Assembly: GCF_028553725.1 (NCBI RefSeq)
Contig: NZ_CP067124.1
Location: forward strand, 754,001-818,000
Reading direction: 5' to 3'
From: Paracoccus alcaliphilus
GTDB lineage: Bacteria > Pseudomonadota > Alphaproteobacteria > Rhodobacterales > Rhodobacteraceae
DNA length: 64,000 nt
The notes beneath the pieces were generated by a model, which worked only from the letters and a program-made list of their open reading frames with translations, was not told where the DNA came from and made no database searches. The position numbers and the translations under genes were made by a program. Numbering within the stretch: the first letter of the stretch is position 1; every line of letters begins with the position of its first letter. Below, in pieces: positions 53,378-61,242 of the stretch.

Positions 53378-54742
53378 ATTTTTTCTCGTCAGGGCAATCG
53401 GGCGGATCTGGTTCTCGACTGGATTGGTGTCGAGTTCCAGAGTGCCATCTTCCAGAAAGCGGATCAGACCTGGCCAGTGCCCCAGCGTGTAGCGGATGTC
53501 CTCGGCCAGCTGAGATTTCTGCGGGATCCGCGAGAGCTGGGCTTCCAGCCAGGGCTTGAGCGCGGCGATGATCGGGGCCGAATGTTCACACCGGGCCGCC
53601 AGGCGCACAGTTGCATCCTTGCCGCGCACGGTCTTCTCGATCTGGTAGAGCAGCGCGATCTGGCGCAGCATTTCTTCGGCGATGGGTGAGCCATCGCTCT
53701 CGAAGCGCTTCACGAAGCGTCGACGGACGTGCGTCCAGCAATAGACCAGTTGCCACGGGCCATTGTCGCGCGCGATGTCCGTCAGCGCATTGTAGGACTG
53801 ATATGCGTCGCATTGCAGGAACCGGCCCTGATACCCGGCAAGGAAGTTCAGCGGGTGCGCCTTGCCCCTGCCGGGGGCGTAATGGAACAGCACGATGGGT
53901 GGGCCAGCGCCGCCATGACCACGGTCATCAGCGACGACCGCCCAGAAGAAGCCGCTCTTGGTGGCCTTGCGGCCCGGGTCCAGCACTGGCGCGCGGGTCT
54001 CATCCACGAAGATGCGGTCGGCCCCGCGCAGATGGGCGCGCATGTGATTGATGACCGGCATCAGATGGAAACACGCGCGGCCGACCCAGTTGCCAAGAGT
54101 GCCGCGATCGAGGCTGATCCCCTGGCGCTTGAAGATCTCTGTCTGACGGTAGAACGGCAAATGGTCGCCGAATTTCGAGACGATAATCCAGGCGATGAAC
54201 AACTCCGTGGGCAGCCCTCCGGGCACGACATGCTCGGGGGCATGTGCCTGTGCCACGGCCTGTGAGCAGCGACGGCAGGCGTATTTGGGGCGCCGCGTGA
54301 CCAGCACCCGGAACTGGGCCGGGATCACGTCCAGCCGCTCGGATACATCCTCGCCGATCTTTGCCATCTCACCGCAACCACAGGGGCAGAGCGTGCTGGC
54401 GGGCTCGATCACGCGCTCGACCCTTGGCAGATGGGACGGCAAATGGCCACGATTGCGCTTCGGCTTGCGCGGCTCTTTACCGCGGGCCCGTTGCATCGCC
54501 GCTTCGGCCTTCTCCTGCGCGGCCTCAAGCACGCCTTGGGCAAATTCGGCATCTTCCAGGGGAAGGTTGAACTGGTCCGGCGACAGCTTCTCCGAGCGCT
54601 TGCCGAACTTCTCGCGCTGCGCAATGCGCAGGATATCCTGCAGCCGCCGATTGGCCTCCTGGGACTCTGCCAGCGATGCCTCGACCTCGGCGAGGCGGGC
54701 TTTCAGCAGGGCATTTTCGCGTGCAAGATCAGTGGCATCCAT
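53378..54742 (-). pseudogene. tnpC: IS66 transposase tnpC, missing its last ~65 codons
   Basis: 455 codons from MDATDLARENALLKARLAEV to NPVENQIRPIALTRKN. Zinc-binding TLCPCGCGEMAKIGEDVSER, DDE core with IFVDETRAPVLDPGRKATKS (first Asp), FLQCDAYQSYNALTDIARDN (second Asp) and LELDTNPVENQIRP (catalytic Glu). The frame then reads into flanking RES-gene antisense. The missing tail lies 18.5 kb away at 34682-34864. Its loss probably inactivates the enzyme. Confidence 0.88.
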
Positions 54743-54809
54743 GGCAGGAAGTGAATCACGGAACGCGTCTTTTTTCCAGTAAAAATGGGGATTTCCGGGC
54801 TCTTTCCGA

Positions 54810-55166
54810 TTACCCTGCCGCCAGCGGACGCCGCGCCCGCTCCGGTCGGACCAGCCGCCAATCCACGCCTTCAAAAAGGGCCGCAAACTGCGCGCTGGAC
54901 ATGCGCATGACCCCGTCGCGCACCTGTGGCCAGACGAACTTGCCACCCTCCAGCCGCTTGTGAACCAGAACCATCCCGGTCTGATCCCAGATCAAAAGCT
55001 TGATCCGATCCGCCCGCTTCGCTCGGAAGACGAAGGCGGCTCCGCAGAACGGATCCATCCCGAACATTTCCTGCACCGCCAGCGACAGCCCATCTATGCC
55101 CTTGCGGAAGTCTACCGGCCGCGTCGCCACGAAGACCTTCACCGGCCCGCCATGACCGAACATCAC
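54810..55166 (-). CDS. tnpB: IS66 accessory protein TnpB
   Basis: 118 residues, full length: VKVFVATRPVDFRKGIDGLS, GAAFVFRAKRADRIKLLIWD, VLVHKRLEGGKFVWPQVRDG, ending RRPLAAG. Required for IS66 transposition. It overlaps tnpA by four bases. Its last 12 codons resemble the fragment at 25003 but the two differ. Confidence 0.92.
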   Translation of the reverse strand: MMFGHGGPVKVFVATRPVDFRKGIDGLSLAVQEMFGMDPFCGAAFVFRAKRADRIKLLIWDQTGMVLVHKRLEGGKFVWPQVRDGVMRMSSAQFAALFEGVDWRLVRPERARRPLAAG

Positions 55167-55606
55167 GATGCTGCAGCCCGTGCCGCGCGGATCGCTCGCG
55201 TCAGCTGGCCCTCATCGGCACCAGCGCCGGCACGGATCACGATATCGCCGATGACAATCTCCACATCGGACGCGCCTCGCGCCGGCGGCGCATCCGCCGC
55301 GCTGTCATCGACCACCAGCTCCGCGAAGATCGGCAACGCCGCCACGCTCTCAGGCACTACCAGATTGCCTTTACGCAGCTGCTTTCGCCAATCGTAAATC
55401 TGCCAGCGCGTCGTGCCGTGCTTGCGCGCAACGTCGGCCACCGTCACACTAGGCATCATGCTCTCCGCCGCGATCCGCGCCCGCTCCGCCTTCGTGCGTC
55501 GCCGCCGACCACTCGGCCCTTCAAGCACCTCAAGCCGGGAAACCCCAAAGCCCTTCGAGCTGTCCAAATGGACGCCCATTTTGCCGTCTCTCTCCAAATC
55601 CAACAC
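55163..55606 (-). CDS. tnpA: IS66 accessory protein TnpA
   Basis: 147 residues. Helix-turn-helix RRRTKAERARIAAESMMPSV, TVADVARKHGTTRWQIYDWR, KQLRKGNLVV. The IS66 TnpA protein binds element DNA. It is the first gene inside the right end (55680). Complete. Confidence 0.9.
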   Translation of the reverse strand: MLDLERDGKMGVHLDSSKGFGVSRLEVLEGPSGRRRRTKAERARIAAESMMPSVTVADVARKHGTTRWQIYDWRKQLRKGNLVVPESVAALPIFAELVVDDSAADAPPARGASDVEIVIGDIVIRAGAGADEGQLTRAIRAARAAAS

Positions 55607-55680
55607 CTCCGCCGCAAATGTGCGCGGAGAATGAAGGCATCAGGTCAGAAATGGCAGGAGGGGGGCGCCGTCGCGCTTAC

Positions 55681-55688
55681 CCTCCTTG
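55681..55688. repeat. 8-bp target duplication, right flank of the expanded IS66
   Basis: CCTCCTTG, identical to 33251-33258, directly after the right IS66 terminus. Confidence 0.8.
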
Positions 55689-55922
55689 TAACATGAGCAG
55701 AATTACACTGTGTCTTTAGGCCAGATACAGGCCGTCCAGAAAACGTAGGTATTGCAGGAAACATCAAGCTCAGGGCGCAACTGGATGAGAGACCAGAGAC
55801 TGCTCAACCCCTGCAGCCGTCGCGTACGTTTTTAATGACATACACGGGTCAAAGCATCAACCAGCTGGATGTGGAGAAGTGGATACCTGAATAACCATAA
55901 AAGATACGAGCTTCAGATGATT

Positions 55923-56258
55923 TTATCTACAAGATGATGCGATGGCGGAGCAAGCCCTTTTAAAGCTGAATGGTAGCTCAGTGCCATCTTGAAAGTGGAC
56001 GATGAAGCAGCTTGTTATAATGGTGCTACTTACAGATTTGCGCGTCTCAATCCCCCTGCTGAAGCCAGATATTTCTTGCGTAATTGGCCAAGATGTTGCC
56101 GAGCAGTAGTCACCGTAAAGGGTTTCTAGAGCTAAGGAATCTTCCACACTTATGGCAGCGCCGGGTGCTTCCGACCTCAAAATCTCTCGGAAAAAGCTTT
56201 GAGCAATGCTCACTTGTGGGAAAGACATTCCATTGCTCAGGTTGACGGGTTTCTTCAA
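55923..56258 (-). CDS. DUF3223 protein downstream of the ABC-3C genes
   Basis: 111 residues: MKKPVNLSNGMSFPQVSIAQ, SFFREILRSEAPGAAISVED, SCFIVHFQDGTELPFSFKRA. This matches the DUF3223 pattern (v.L.nG..f.s...A..ff, DxxxLexLYxxY, CFxVhxxDGTexxFSxxxa). The same fold occurs as the DeCL domain in plant RNA polymerase V; bacterial function is unknown. It starts 12 bp after the ATPase stop on the same strand, so it is most simply the last gene of the ABC-3C operon. Low GC like the genes before it. Confidence 0.72.
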   Translation of the reverse strand: MKKPVNLSNGMSFPQVSIAQSFFREILRSEAPGAAISVEDSLALETLYGDYCSATSWPITQEISGFSRGIETRKSVSSTIITSCFIVHFQDGTELPFSFKRACSAIASSCR

Positions 56259-56270
56259 GTTGAAACCACC

Positions 56271-58172
56271 TTAGAAAGCCAAAGTACGTCTGTCATGTGT
56301 GTAGAACTCTCCCACGGTAATATCAGGGACATTTAGCTCGGGTGCGATCATGGAGGTAGCAATGATGACCTGATTTTCGGAGGCTGCGCTCTGGGACATT
56401 TTGAAAAGGAGTTTCTGAAAATTTTGGCTGCGCAAAGGCTCCATTCCTTTGTCCTCAACAGTATCCATAAGGAGGAACCGCGGGTGATTGAAAGATCTAT
56501 CCTGTGTGGCTGCAAAGCAAAATGCAGCTAGAAAACTGTTCTTGAGATACACCATAGAGCTGGCAGAGAAGAAGCTATCGCCGTTGACGGCTATGCGATC
56601 AGCATCGAACTCGAAGGTCACAGTTTCAGCGTTTTCGAACGTGCTCTGTCGCGCAAGATCCCACTTAAGGAACTTAACTACGAGGTCCGCGATGGCCGTC
56701 TTCGCCTTGGACACTTGCGTAGAATTCCTCTTCCGCTCAGCATCGATGGTGGCGCGAAGCCCGTCAATCTCTATTCGGAGGTTCTCTGTGGTTTTGGAAA
56801 GCCCAGCCATTTGTTCGATTACCCCTGCCTTGCTCGCGAGGTCTTCGATCTTTCTTATTAGATAGCCTGCGGATCGATTGAGCTCACGAAGCTTCAGCCG
56901 CAGTTCTGTCGTCGGAGATCTGACCGCGATCTGATAATGCCTCGACGCTTGCTCCCAAAGGGACTTGGAGGTCGCCAGTTGCTCGCGAAGTAGCTCAATC
57001 TCAGAGGCGCGATCGTTCTGGAGGTCTAATGACTCTTTGCGTTGTCGAGAAAATTCATTGATGAATTTTAACGAGCGAGCTTTGGTCTCTCTAGGGTCAT
57101 ATGCCATTTTACATAGGCCGCATGCTCCTTCTACATCGTGATTGTCGATTGGAGCCAGGCAGGCTGGGCAGAATTCGTATTCGAGTGTCTTCAGCTCATC
57201 GATTACTGCATCTGACTGATTAAGCTGGATCAGCTTCTCGTCGATAGCAGCAATGAACTGGAGAGAATCCGCCCTCTCTAGCTCGAGGCTATCTATTTCT
57301 TCCTGCAATCGAGCAATGGTTGCTTGCAGTTGAACGATGCGCTTATACGTTTCCTCTTGATCGTTTAAGCTCAAGCGATCTTCGAACTGGGCATGAAATA
57401 TTTTTTCCTCCAATTCGGATATTTGATCATTAGTCGATTCAAGTTGCGCGTTGTATTTTGCCGTCTCAGCAGTAAACCATTCAAGTGTGAGCGGGTTTCC
57501 ATCAGTGCCGTGGGCCCTGATGAGAGCCTTCATCTGAGCATCTGCGAGATCGAACTCTTTATTCGCCAGGCCCAAGCGTATCTGGGCATTGTAAAACTTT
57601 GAGCTGAATGCACCGCAAAGCAGTTCCCCTACTGTCTGGCGGGTGATAGCGTCATCAAATCTTTGCGGCCTGAATAGCTTCTCCACAGGGCTAAGCTGGT
57701 CAGCGTACAGAAGCCTTAGAACTTGGTTGATGGTAATCTTGGTGTCGGTCTCCGCATACTGAACTTCCGGCAATCCAAGAAACCGGAAGATCACTTGAGA
57801 GAAGCTATCCTTCGCACCTCTCGAATACGGATAAACCTGCCATTCCTCTAAGCGTGCGCCGACTGCCTCGTCTATGGTGCCCAGGAAAATTCTCATCGGC
57901 CTACTTGGCTGGTCACTAACTTCTCGTGAAAAAGTTGCTGTCCCGCCATTGAGAGCGACTTGCAAGAAAACAGTATCACAACGGATCGCGCTTTCGCGCC
58001 AATTGTTGAGATCGCCGCCGAGTCCGTAAAAGATGAAGTCCATGATAGTAGACTTGCCAGAGCTGTTCTCTCCACGAATGATATTCAAACCTGTGTGGAA
58101 TTGCTCATCGTAGACCACTGCGCCCCGCGCAGTAACCTGAAGGCGCTCAACTCGAAGATTGGGTTTAAACAT
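56271..58172 (-). CDS. ABC-3C system ATPase (Rad50/SMC-like)
   Basis: 633 residues. Walker A is NIIRGENSSGKSTIMDFIFY (Gly34-Thr42). A long coiled-coil runs from ~235 to ~490, with a zinc-hook-like pair CPAC (335-338) and CGLC (351-354) at its tip. The Walker B region is HPRFLLMDTVEDKGMEPLRS (~565-580), in the form typical of ABC-three-component ATPases. It should power the complex and sense DNA or a phage product. The ATG at 58172 gives an 8-bp overlap with the upstream gene; an ATG at 58217 is possible. AT-richer than the window average, a sign of transfer. Confidence 0.8.
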   Translation of the reverse strand: MFKPNLRVERLQVTARGAVVYDEQFHTGLNIIRGENSSGKSTIMDFIFYGLGGDLNNWRESAIRCDTVFLQVALNGGTATFSREVSDQPSRPMRIFLGTIDEAVGARLEEWQVYPYSRGAKDSFSQVIFRFLGLPEVQYAETDTKITINQVLRLLYADQLSPVEKLFRPQRFDDAITRQTVGELLCGAFSSKFYNAQIRLGLANKEFDLADAQMKALIRAHGTDGNPLTLEWFTAETAKYNAQLESTNDQISELEEKIFHAQFEDRLSLNDQEETYKRIVQLQATIARLQEEIDSLELERADSLQFIAAIDEKLIQLNQSDAVIDELKTLEYEFCPACLAPIDNHDVEGACGLCKMAYDPRETKARSLKFINEFSRQRKESLDLQNDRASEIELLREQLATSKSLWEQASRHYQIAVRSPTTELRLKLRELNRSAGYLIRKIEDLASKAGVIEQMAGLSKTTENLRIEIDGLRATIDAERKRNSTQVSKAKTAIADLVVKFLKWDLARQSTFENAETVTFEFDADRIAVNGDSFFSASSMVYLKNSFLAAFCFAATQDRSFNHPRFLLMDTVEDKGMEPLRSQNFQKLLFKMSQSAASENQVIIATSMIAPELNVPDITVGEFYTHDRRTLAF

Positions 58173-58680
58173 CGTCATAGCGATATTCCTCAAGCTTGCT
58201 TCGTGCACGGAGCCCATCGGAGCCGAAAAGAGTCCATGTCTTCAGGTGATCTAGAAACTCGATAAGTTCCGAGTTATCTTGCCGATGGCTTTCTACCGCC
58301 TCATGCAGCCTTCCAGGAAGACTCTTCGATGTTCTAGCTATGAAGCCATCCATGAATGCTTTGTGATCGAAGAAGCCATACGAATGGAGGCTGCTGGCCG
58401 CCGCATTTTGGGCGGCGTTCATGCGCCGAAACATCACTGCAGGTCTGGGTGTAACCTGATACGAATTCGGTAGATAGCGTCGCTTGAGTGCGTTGTGCTT
58501 CTTGATGAGATCTCTTGGACACCGGAATTCGGATATTAATGAAGGAAAACAAATGTAAAAGTCTAAGATCCGAGCGGTGTCCTTCCGGCAGCCAACAGAT
58601 GCCTCATTTGGAAATAGCACCAACATGCGGAAAACCGCGTGAAATGGATCGTTCGCGGGTAGGTAAGTGATGTTAATCAC
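58165..58680 (-). CDS. ABC-3C middle component
   Basis: 171 residues: MINITYLPANDPFHAVFRML, ILDFYICFPSLISEFRCPRD, AAASSLHSYGFFDHKAFMDG. ABC-3C middle components are small alpha-helical adaptors of about this size with a DPxHxxFR(M/L) start and an LLDFYxxFP segment, placed between effector and ATPase genes. I match it to that group from memory. It overlaps the CTD gene and the ATPase gene by 8 bp each, so the three are translationally coupled and presumably made in fixed ratios. Confidence 0.75.
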   Translation of the reverse strand: MINITYLPANDPFHAVFRMLVLFPNEASVGCRKDTARILDFYICFPSLISEFRCPRDLIKKHNALKRRYLPNSYQVTPRPAVMFRRMNAAQNAAASSLHSYGFFDHKAFMDGFIARTSKSLPGRLHEAVESHRQDNSELIEFLDHLKTWTLFGSDGLRARSKLEEYRYDDV

Positions 58681-59263
58681 AATGCCACCTCACATAGCAC
58701 TTGTCCGCGAGCCAGTAGATCATACCTTTGAGGTGTGTTTTGTTCAGAGTTAGGTGATCCGATCCTTCGCCAAACTCAATCATAATCTTCTCGATGATCT
58801 CTGCGTCAACGAGGTCATCAATCTCTTTCCTTGAAAGTACCTCCGCAAACGGAATGATTTTACTTTCGAAAGTTTCATGTATCGCAGCCATGATGTAGGC
58901 GAATAGCTGCTGCGCACTCGAGAAGCGCTCATATCGTAGAAGCAGCTTCGCAAAGAACTCTTTTTTTCTCTTGGCATCAGTATAAGTGTCGCTGCGCCCA
59001 CCGGCCAACAACTTATTTTCGAGGCCTATGATTGTCTCGCCGTCTCTATTATCAATGAAGAATTGGAGGTCTTCTACAAATCCAATCATGGATTCGTCTT
59101 GCAAAATCTGATGCGCAAGAAGCCTCAAAAGCCTGGTGATTTGCGACGGCTTCACGCCATCGATCTGATTGTATATTGTAGTCGACTTATCGATGCTTCC
59201 GCCGGCTTGGTCGCCGCCGACGTTGGATTGGCTGAGGTTAGTTTTCGTACCTAGAAAGCTCAC
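58673..59263 (-). CDS. ABC-3C C-terminal-domain (CTD) protein
   Basis: 196 residues, GTG start. Residues 15-24 are VGGDQAGGSIDKS-like, a glycine-rich nucleus seen near the junction of effector and CTD modules. The rest is the ABC-3C CTD: SQITRLLRLLAHQILQDESM, IGLENKLLAGG, AKRKKEFFAKLLLRYERFSS, AQQLFAYIMAAIHETFESKI, EIDDLVDAEIIEKIMIEFGE. Usually this domain is fused to an N-terminal effector. Here no effector is fused; the overlapping upstream gene encodes a membrane segment instead. Confidence 0.78.
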   Translation of the reverse strand: MSFLGTKTNLSQSNVGGDQAGGSIDKSTTIYNQIDGVKPSQITRLLRLLAHQILQDESMIGFVEDLQFFIDNRDGETIIGLENKLLAGGRSDTYTDAKRKKEFFAKLLLRYERFSSAQQLFAYIMAAIHETFESKIIPFAEVLSRKEIDDLVDAEIIEKIMIEFGEGSDHLTLNKTHLKGMIYWLADKCYVRWHCD

Positions 59264-59469
59264 GACTTGTGGATATCGCGGCCGGCTTGATCGCCACCGA
59301 CCCTTGAGTTGCGTTGATCCGAGTAGCTAGAGTTTCGGCCTTGGCGAAACTTCTGAACCGTAAGCGTCAGGCCGCACCCCAAGAGGAAACCAAGGGCGCC
59401 GCTGACTACATCGACGTAATTCGACCAGTTGTCCACTTTTCCCCCAACTCGCCATGTCTGGTTCCGCAC
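59260..59469 (-). CDS. Small single-span membrane protein, probable ABC-3C effector part
   Basis: 69 residues: one hydrophobic span VSGALGFLLGCGLTLTV (~24-40), a basic stretch KFRQGRNSSYSDQRNSR and the ending VGGDQAGRDIHKS. That ending repeats the motif at the N-terminus of the next protein. The stop overlaps that protein's GTG start (GTGA). Membrane spans are known effector modules in ABC-3C systems, so a split effector is likely. The ATG at 59469 opens the operon, and its promoter should lie just beyond 59470. Confidence 0.65.
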   Translation of the reverse strand: MRNQTWRVGGKVDNWSNYVDVVSGALGFLLGCGLTLTVQKFRQGRNSSYSDQRNSRVGGDQAGRDIHKS

Positions 59470-60318
59470 TGACTAGGTGCTTGCTCTAAATTGCTGAAAT
59501 GTTTTAGTCCGTCAATGAAAGATTGTCTTGTTTAGACGTGGCAAGCGATGGTTGAGCGATGATGGCATCACCGCTTTGGCGGGTGCTGCATAGTGCGGAC
59601 ACATTCCCGCACAACGCACCTGACTGTGGCATCTGCCCGGTGTTGCGGTGTTTGCTCGACGGTCGATGCGGAGGCGACCCGACTATGTCGCTGCGCCGAG
59701 CACAGACGTCTGCTCTCAGGAAGCTGCATGGCAGCATCAATCAGGGAGCGACTGGCCGCTCTGGGCCGAAACTGTCCGGCGACTCGAGGGATTGCTTGCT
59801 GCCGCGCCGACCAGCCCTTTTCTGCGAAGCTGCGATGAACTTCGCTCGATCTGCTTCCGCATTCGAGAGCCTCTGATCGCTTCTTCCCATGCCCCTGGCT
59901 CGCGAATTGAAGCCGGAAGGACAGTAGACCGCTGGCTCAGGAAATTTTCTGTAGTGCGGGGTATCGCCTGTAACGCTTCCAAACTACGTCAGCCTTGCTG
60001 CCGCAAAGGAAGATTTGTGGCCACTTGAGGAAGACTTCAGTGGCAATCCACACATACGGGTTTGAAATTTCATCAAGTCTCGCTTTGTTCTTCTGAGAAT
60101 CTTGAACGAATCCAGTGGTTTTGACCAGCGCGTTTTTTATCGATTGCCTTTTGTTTCACGACACGTAGATGGACGGACCTCTATCCTCGAGGAATCTTGC
60201 CGCATTGCATCCAGCGCCAAGGCAGACCGCCTCGCAGGAGCAGGCGAGGATTTTGATGGGGTCTGAGGCATTCCAAATAGCGTTGCTTCAAAGACAGAGC
60301 CGGAAGGGATTACGCCAT
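59470..60318. other. Gap, no confident gene
   Basis: Several open frames of 80-126 codons overlap on both strands between 59500 and 60030 without family resemblance. One plus-strand frame around 59725-59945 (WPLWAETVRRLEGLLAAAPT) has coding-like composition but no recognisable start or partner. The junction between the AT-richer ABC-3C block and high-GC chromosomal DNA lies here. No inverted repeats or tRNA seen. Confidence 0.35.
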
Positions 60319-61242
60319 CTACCCTGTCCGTTCGATCCCTAGCCTCTCGATCATGTCGTCTCGGTCTTTCAGCGCCTTGCGGGCCGCCTCGGGGCGGGCG
60401 GTGGCGCAACTGTTGATGAGGCACTCGATCGCGACCATGAAGGCGCCCATGCTGTTGGACAGAAAGCTTGATTTGTGTTCGACCAGAATGGCGGCGCGTG
60501 ACGGCCCGACCAGAGGCGAGGCCGCGCGATCCGTTAGGGCGATGACGTCCAGACCGATGTCGGCGGCAATGGCCGCGACATCGACCACCTGTGAAGAATA
60601 GGGCGCGCAACTGACCGAAATCAGCACATCGCCCGCCCCCAGCAGGGCCAGCCCCTCGGCCGTGCCAAGATTGTTGGCATCCAGCAACTGCACGTCGGAA
60701 CGGATCATGCGCAGGCCATAGACCAGAAAACTTGCCACCGAATGGAACTGCCGGATCCCGTGAACCGTGACGCGGGGCGCATTCAGAATCAGTCTGGTGG
60801 CCAGACTGAAAGCCGTCTCATCAAAGTTTTCGATGAAGCGGGCGATATTGGCCTGATTTTCATGGCAGAGCTGTTCCGCGCGGGCGCGCGCCGGGGCGCG
60901 GCCCTGCAACGCGGCCTGCGCCTGCCGCGAATAGAATGCCCCGGGCGCTGCCATGGAAGCCGAAAGCAGCACCTGCTGCAAGGCCGGAAAGCCCGAATAG
61001 CCGAGTGACCGCGCCAGCCGGGTGAGGGTCGAGGGATTGACACCAAGTTCACCGGCAAGGGTCGTGATCGACAGCAGCGCCGGGCTGCCCACCATCTCAA
61101 TCAGGCGCGACAATGCTGCCGCAGCTTTCGAGCCAAGTGTTATCGGCGCGGCGCCGCGCCCGATTTCCAGAGCGAGCGCCCGCAGACCATCAAGCGTGTC
61201 GGGTGCTGCCGTGATAGGCGGGCTTTCCAGTGGCACAGTCAT
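60319..61242 (-). CDS. RpiR/MurR-family regulator
   Basis: 307 residues. N-terminal HTH_6: ALLSITTLAGELGVNPSTLT, RLARSLGYSGFPALQQVLLS. C-terminal SIS domain: RVTVHGIRQFHSVASFLVYG, LGAGDVLISVSCAPYSSQVV, DVIALTDRAASPLVGPSRAA. RpiR proteins bind sugar phosphates or related ligands. The gene overlaps the 3' end of the C45 peptidase gene by 53 bp and is the last of the transporter operon, so it most likely regulates it. The start is ATG 61242; one ten codons earlier is possible. Confidence 0.9.
   Translation of the reverse strand: MTVPLESPPITAAPDTLDGLRALALEIGRGAAPITLGSKAAAALSRLIEMVGSPALLSITTLAGELGVNPSTLTRLARSLGYSGFPALQQVLLSASMAAPGAFYSRQAQAALQGRAPARARAEQLCHENQANIARFIENFDETAFSLATRLILNAPRVTVHGIRQFHSVASFLVYGLRMIRSDVQLLDANNLGTAEGLALLGAGDVLISVSCAPYSSQVVDVAAIAADIGLDVIALTDRAASPLVGPSRAAILVEHKSSFLSNSMGAFMVAIECLINSCATARPEAARKALKDRDDMIERLGIERTG

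Larger units (their letters stand above)
33259..55680 (-). mobile_element. IS66-family element expanded to 22.4 kb by internal insertion
   Basis: The left end GTAAGCGCGACGGCGAGACC and the right end (reverse complement GTAAGCGCGACGGCGCCCCC) share the first 15 bases as inverted repeats, and both are flanked outside by CCTCCTTG. The right part (53378-55680) has tnpA, tnpB and tnpC up to the codons LTRKN. The left part (33259-34864, with IS256 inside) has the tnpC continuation ALFAGNEIGAENW to the end. Reading across gives LTRKN|ALFAGNE, the uninterrupted family sequence. So one IS66 copy contains 18,513 bp (34865-53377) between two tnpC codons. Confidence 0.8.

Noticed and set aside
33259..55680. 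Composite transposon with two IS66 copies
   Set aside because: The left part contains only the tnpC tail and the right part only what precedes it; together they make one element, so two copies are not needed.
59559..60028. Overlapping plus-strand frames of 105 and 126 codons
   Set aside because: No recognisable domain, start or partner gene; left as an unassigned gap.
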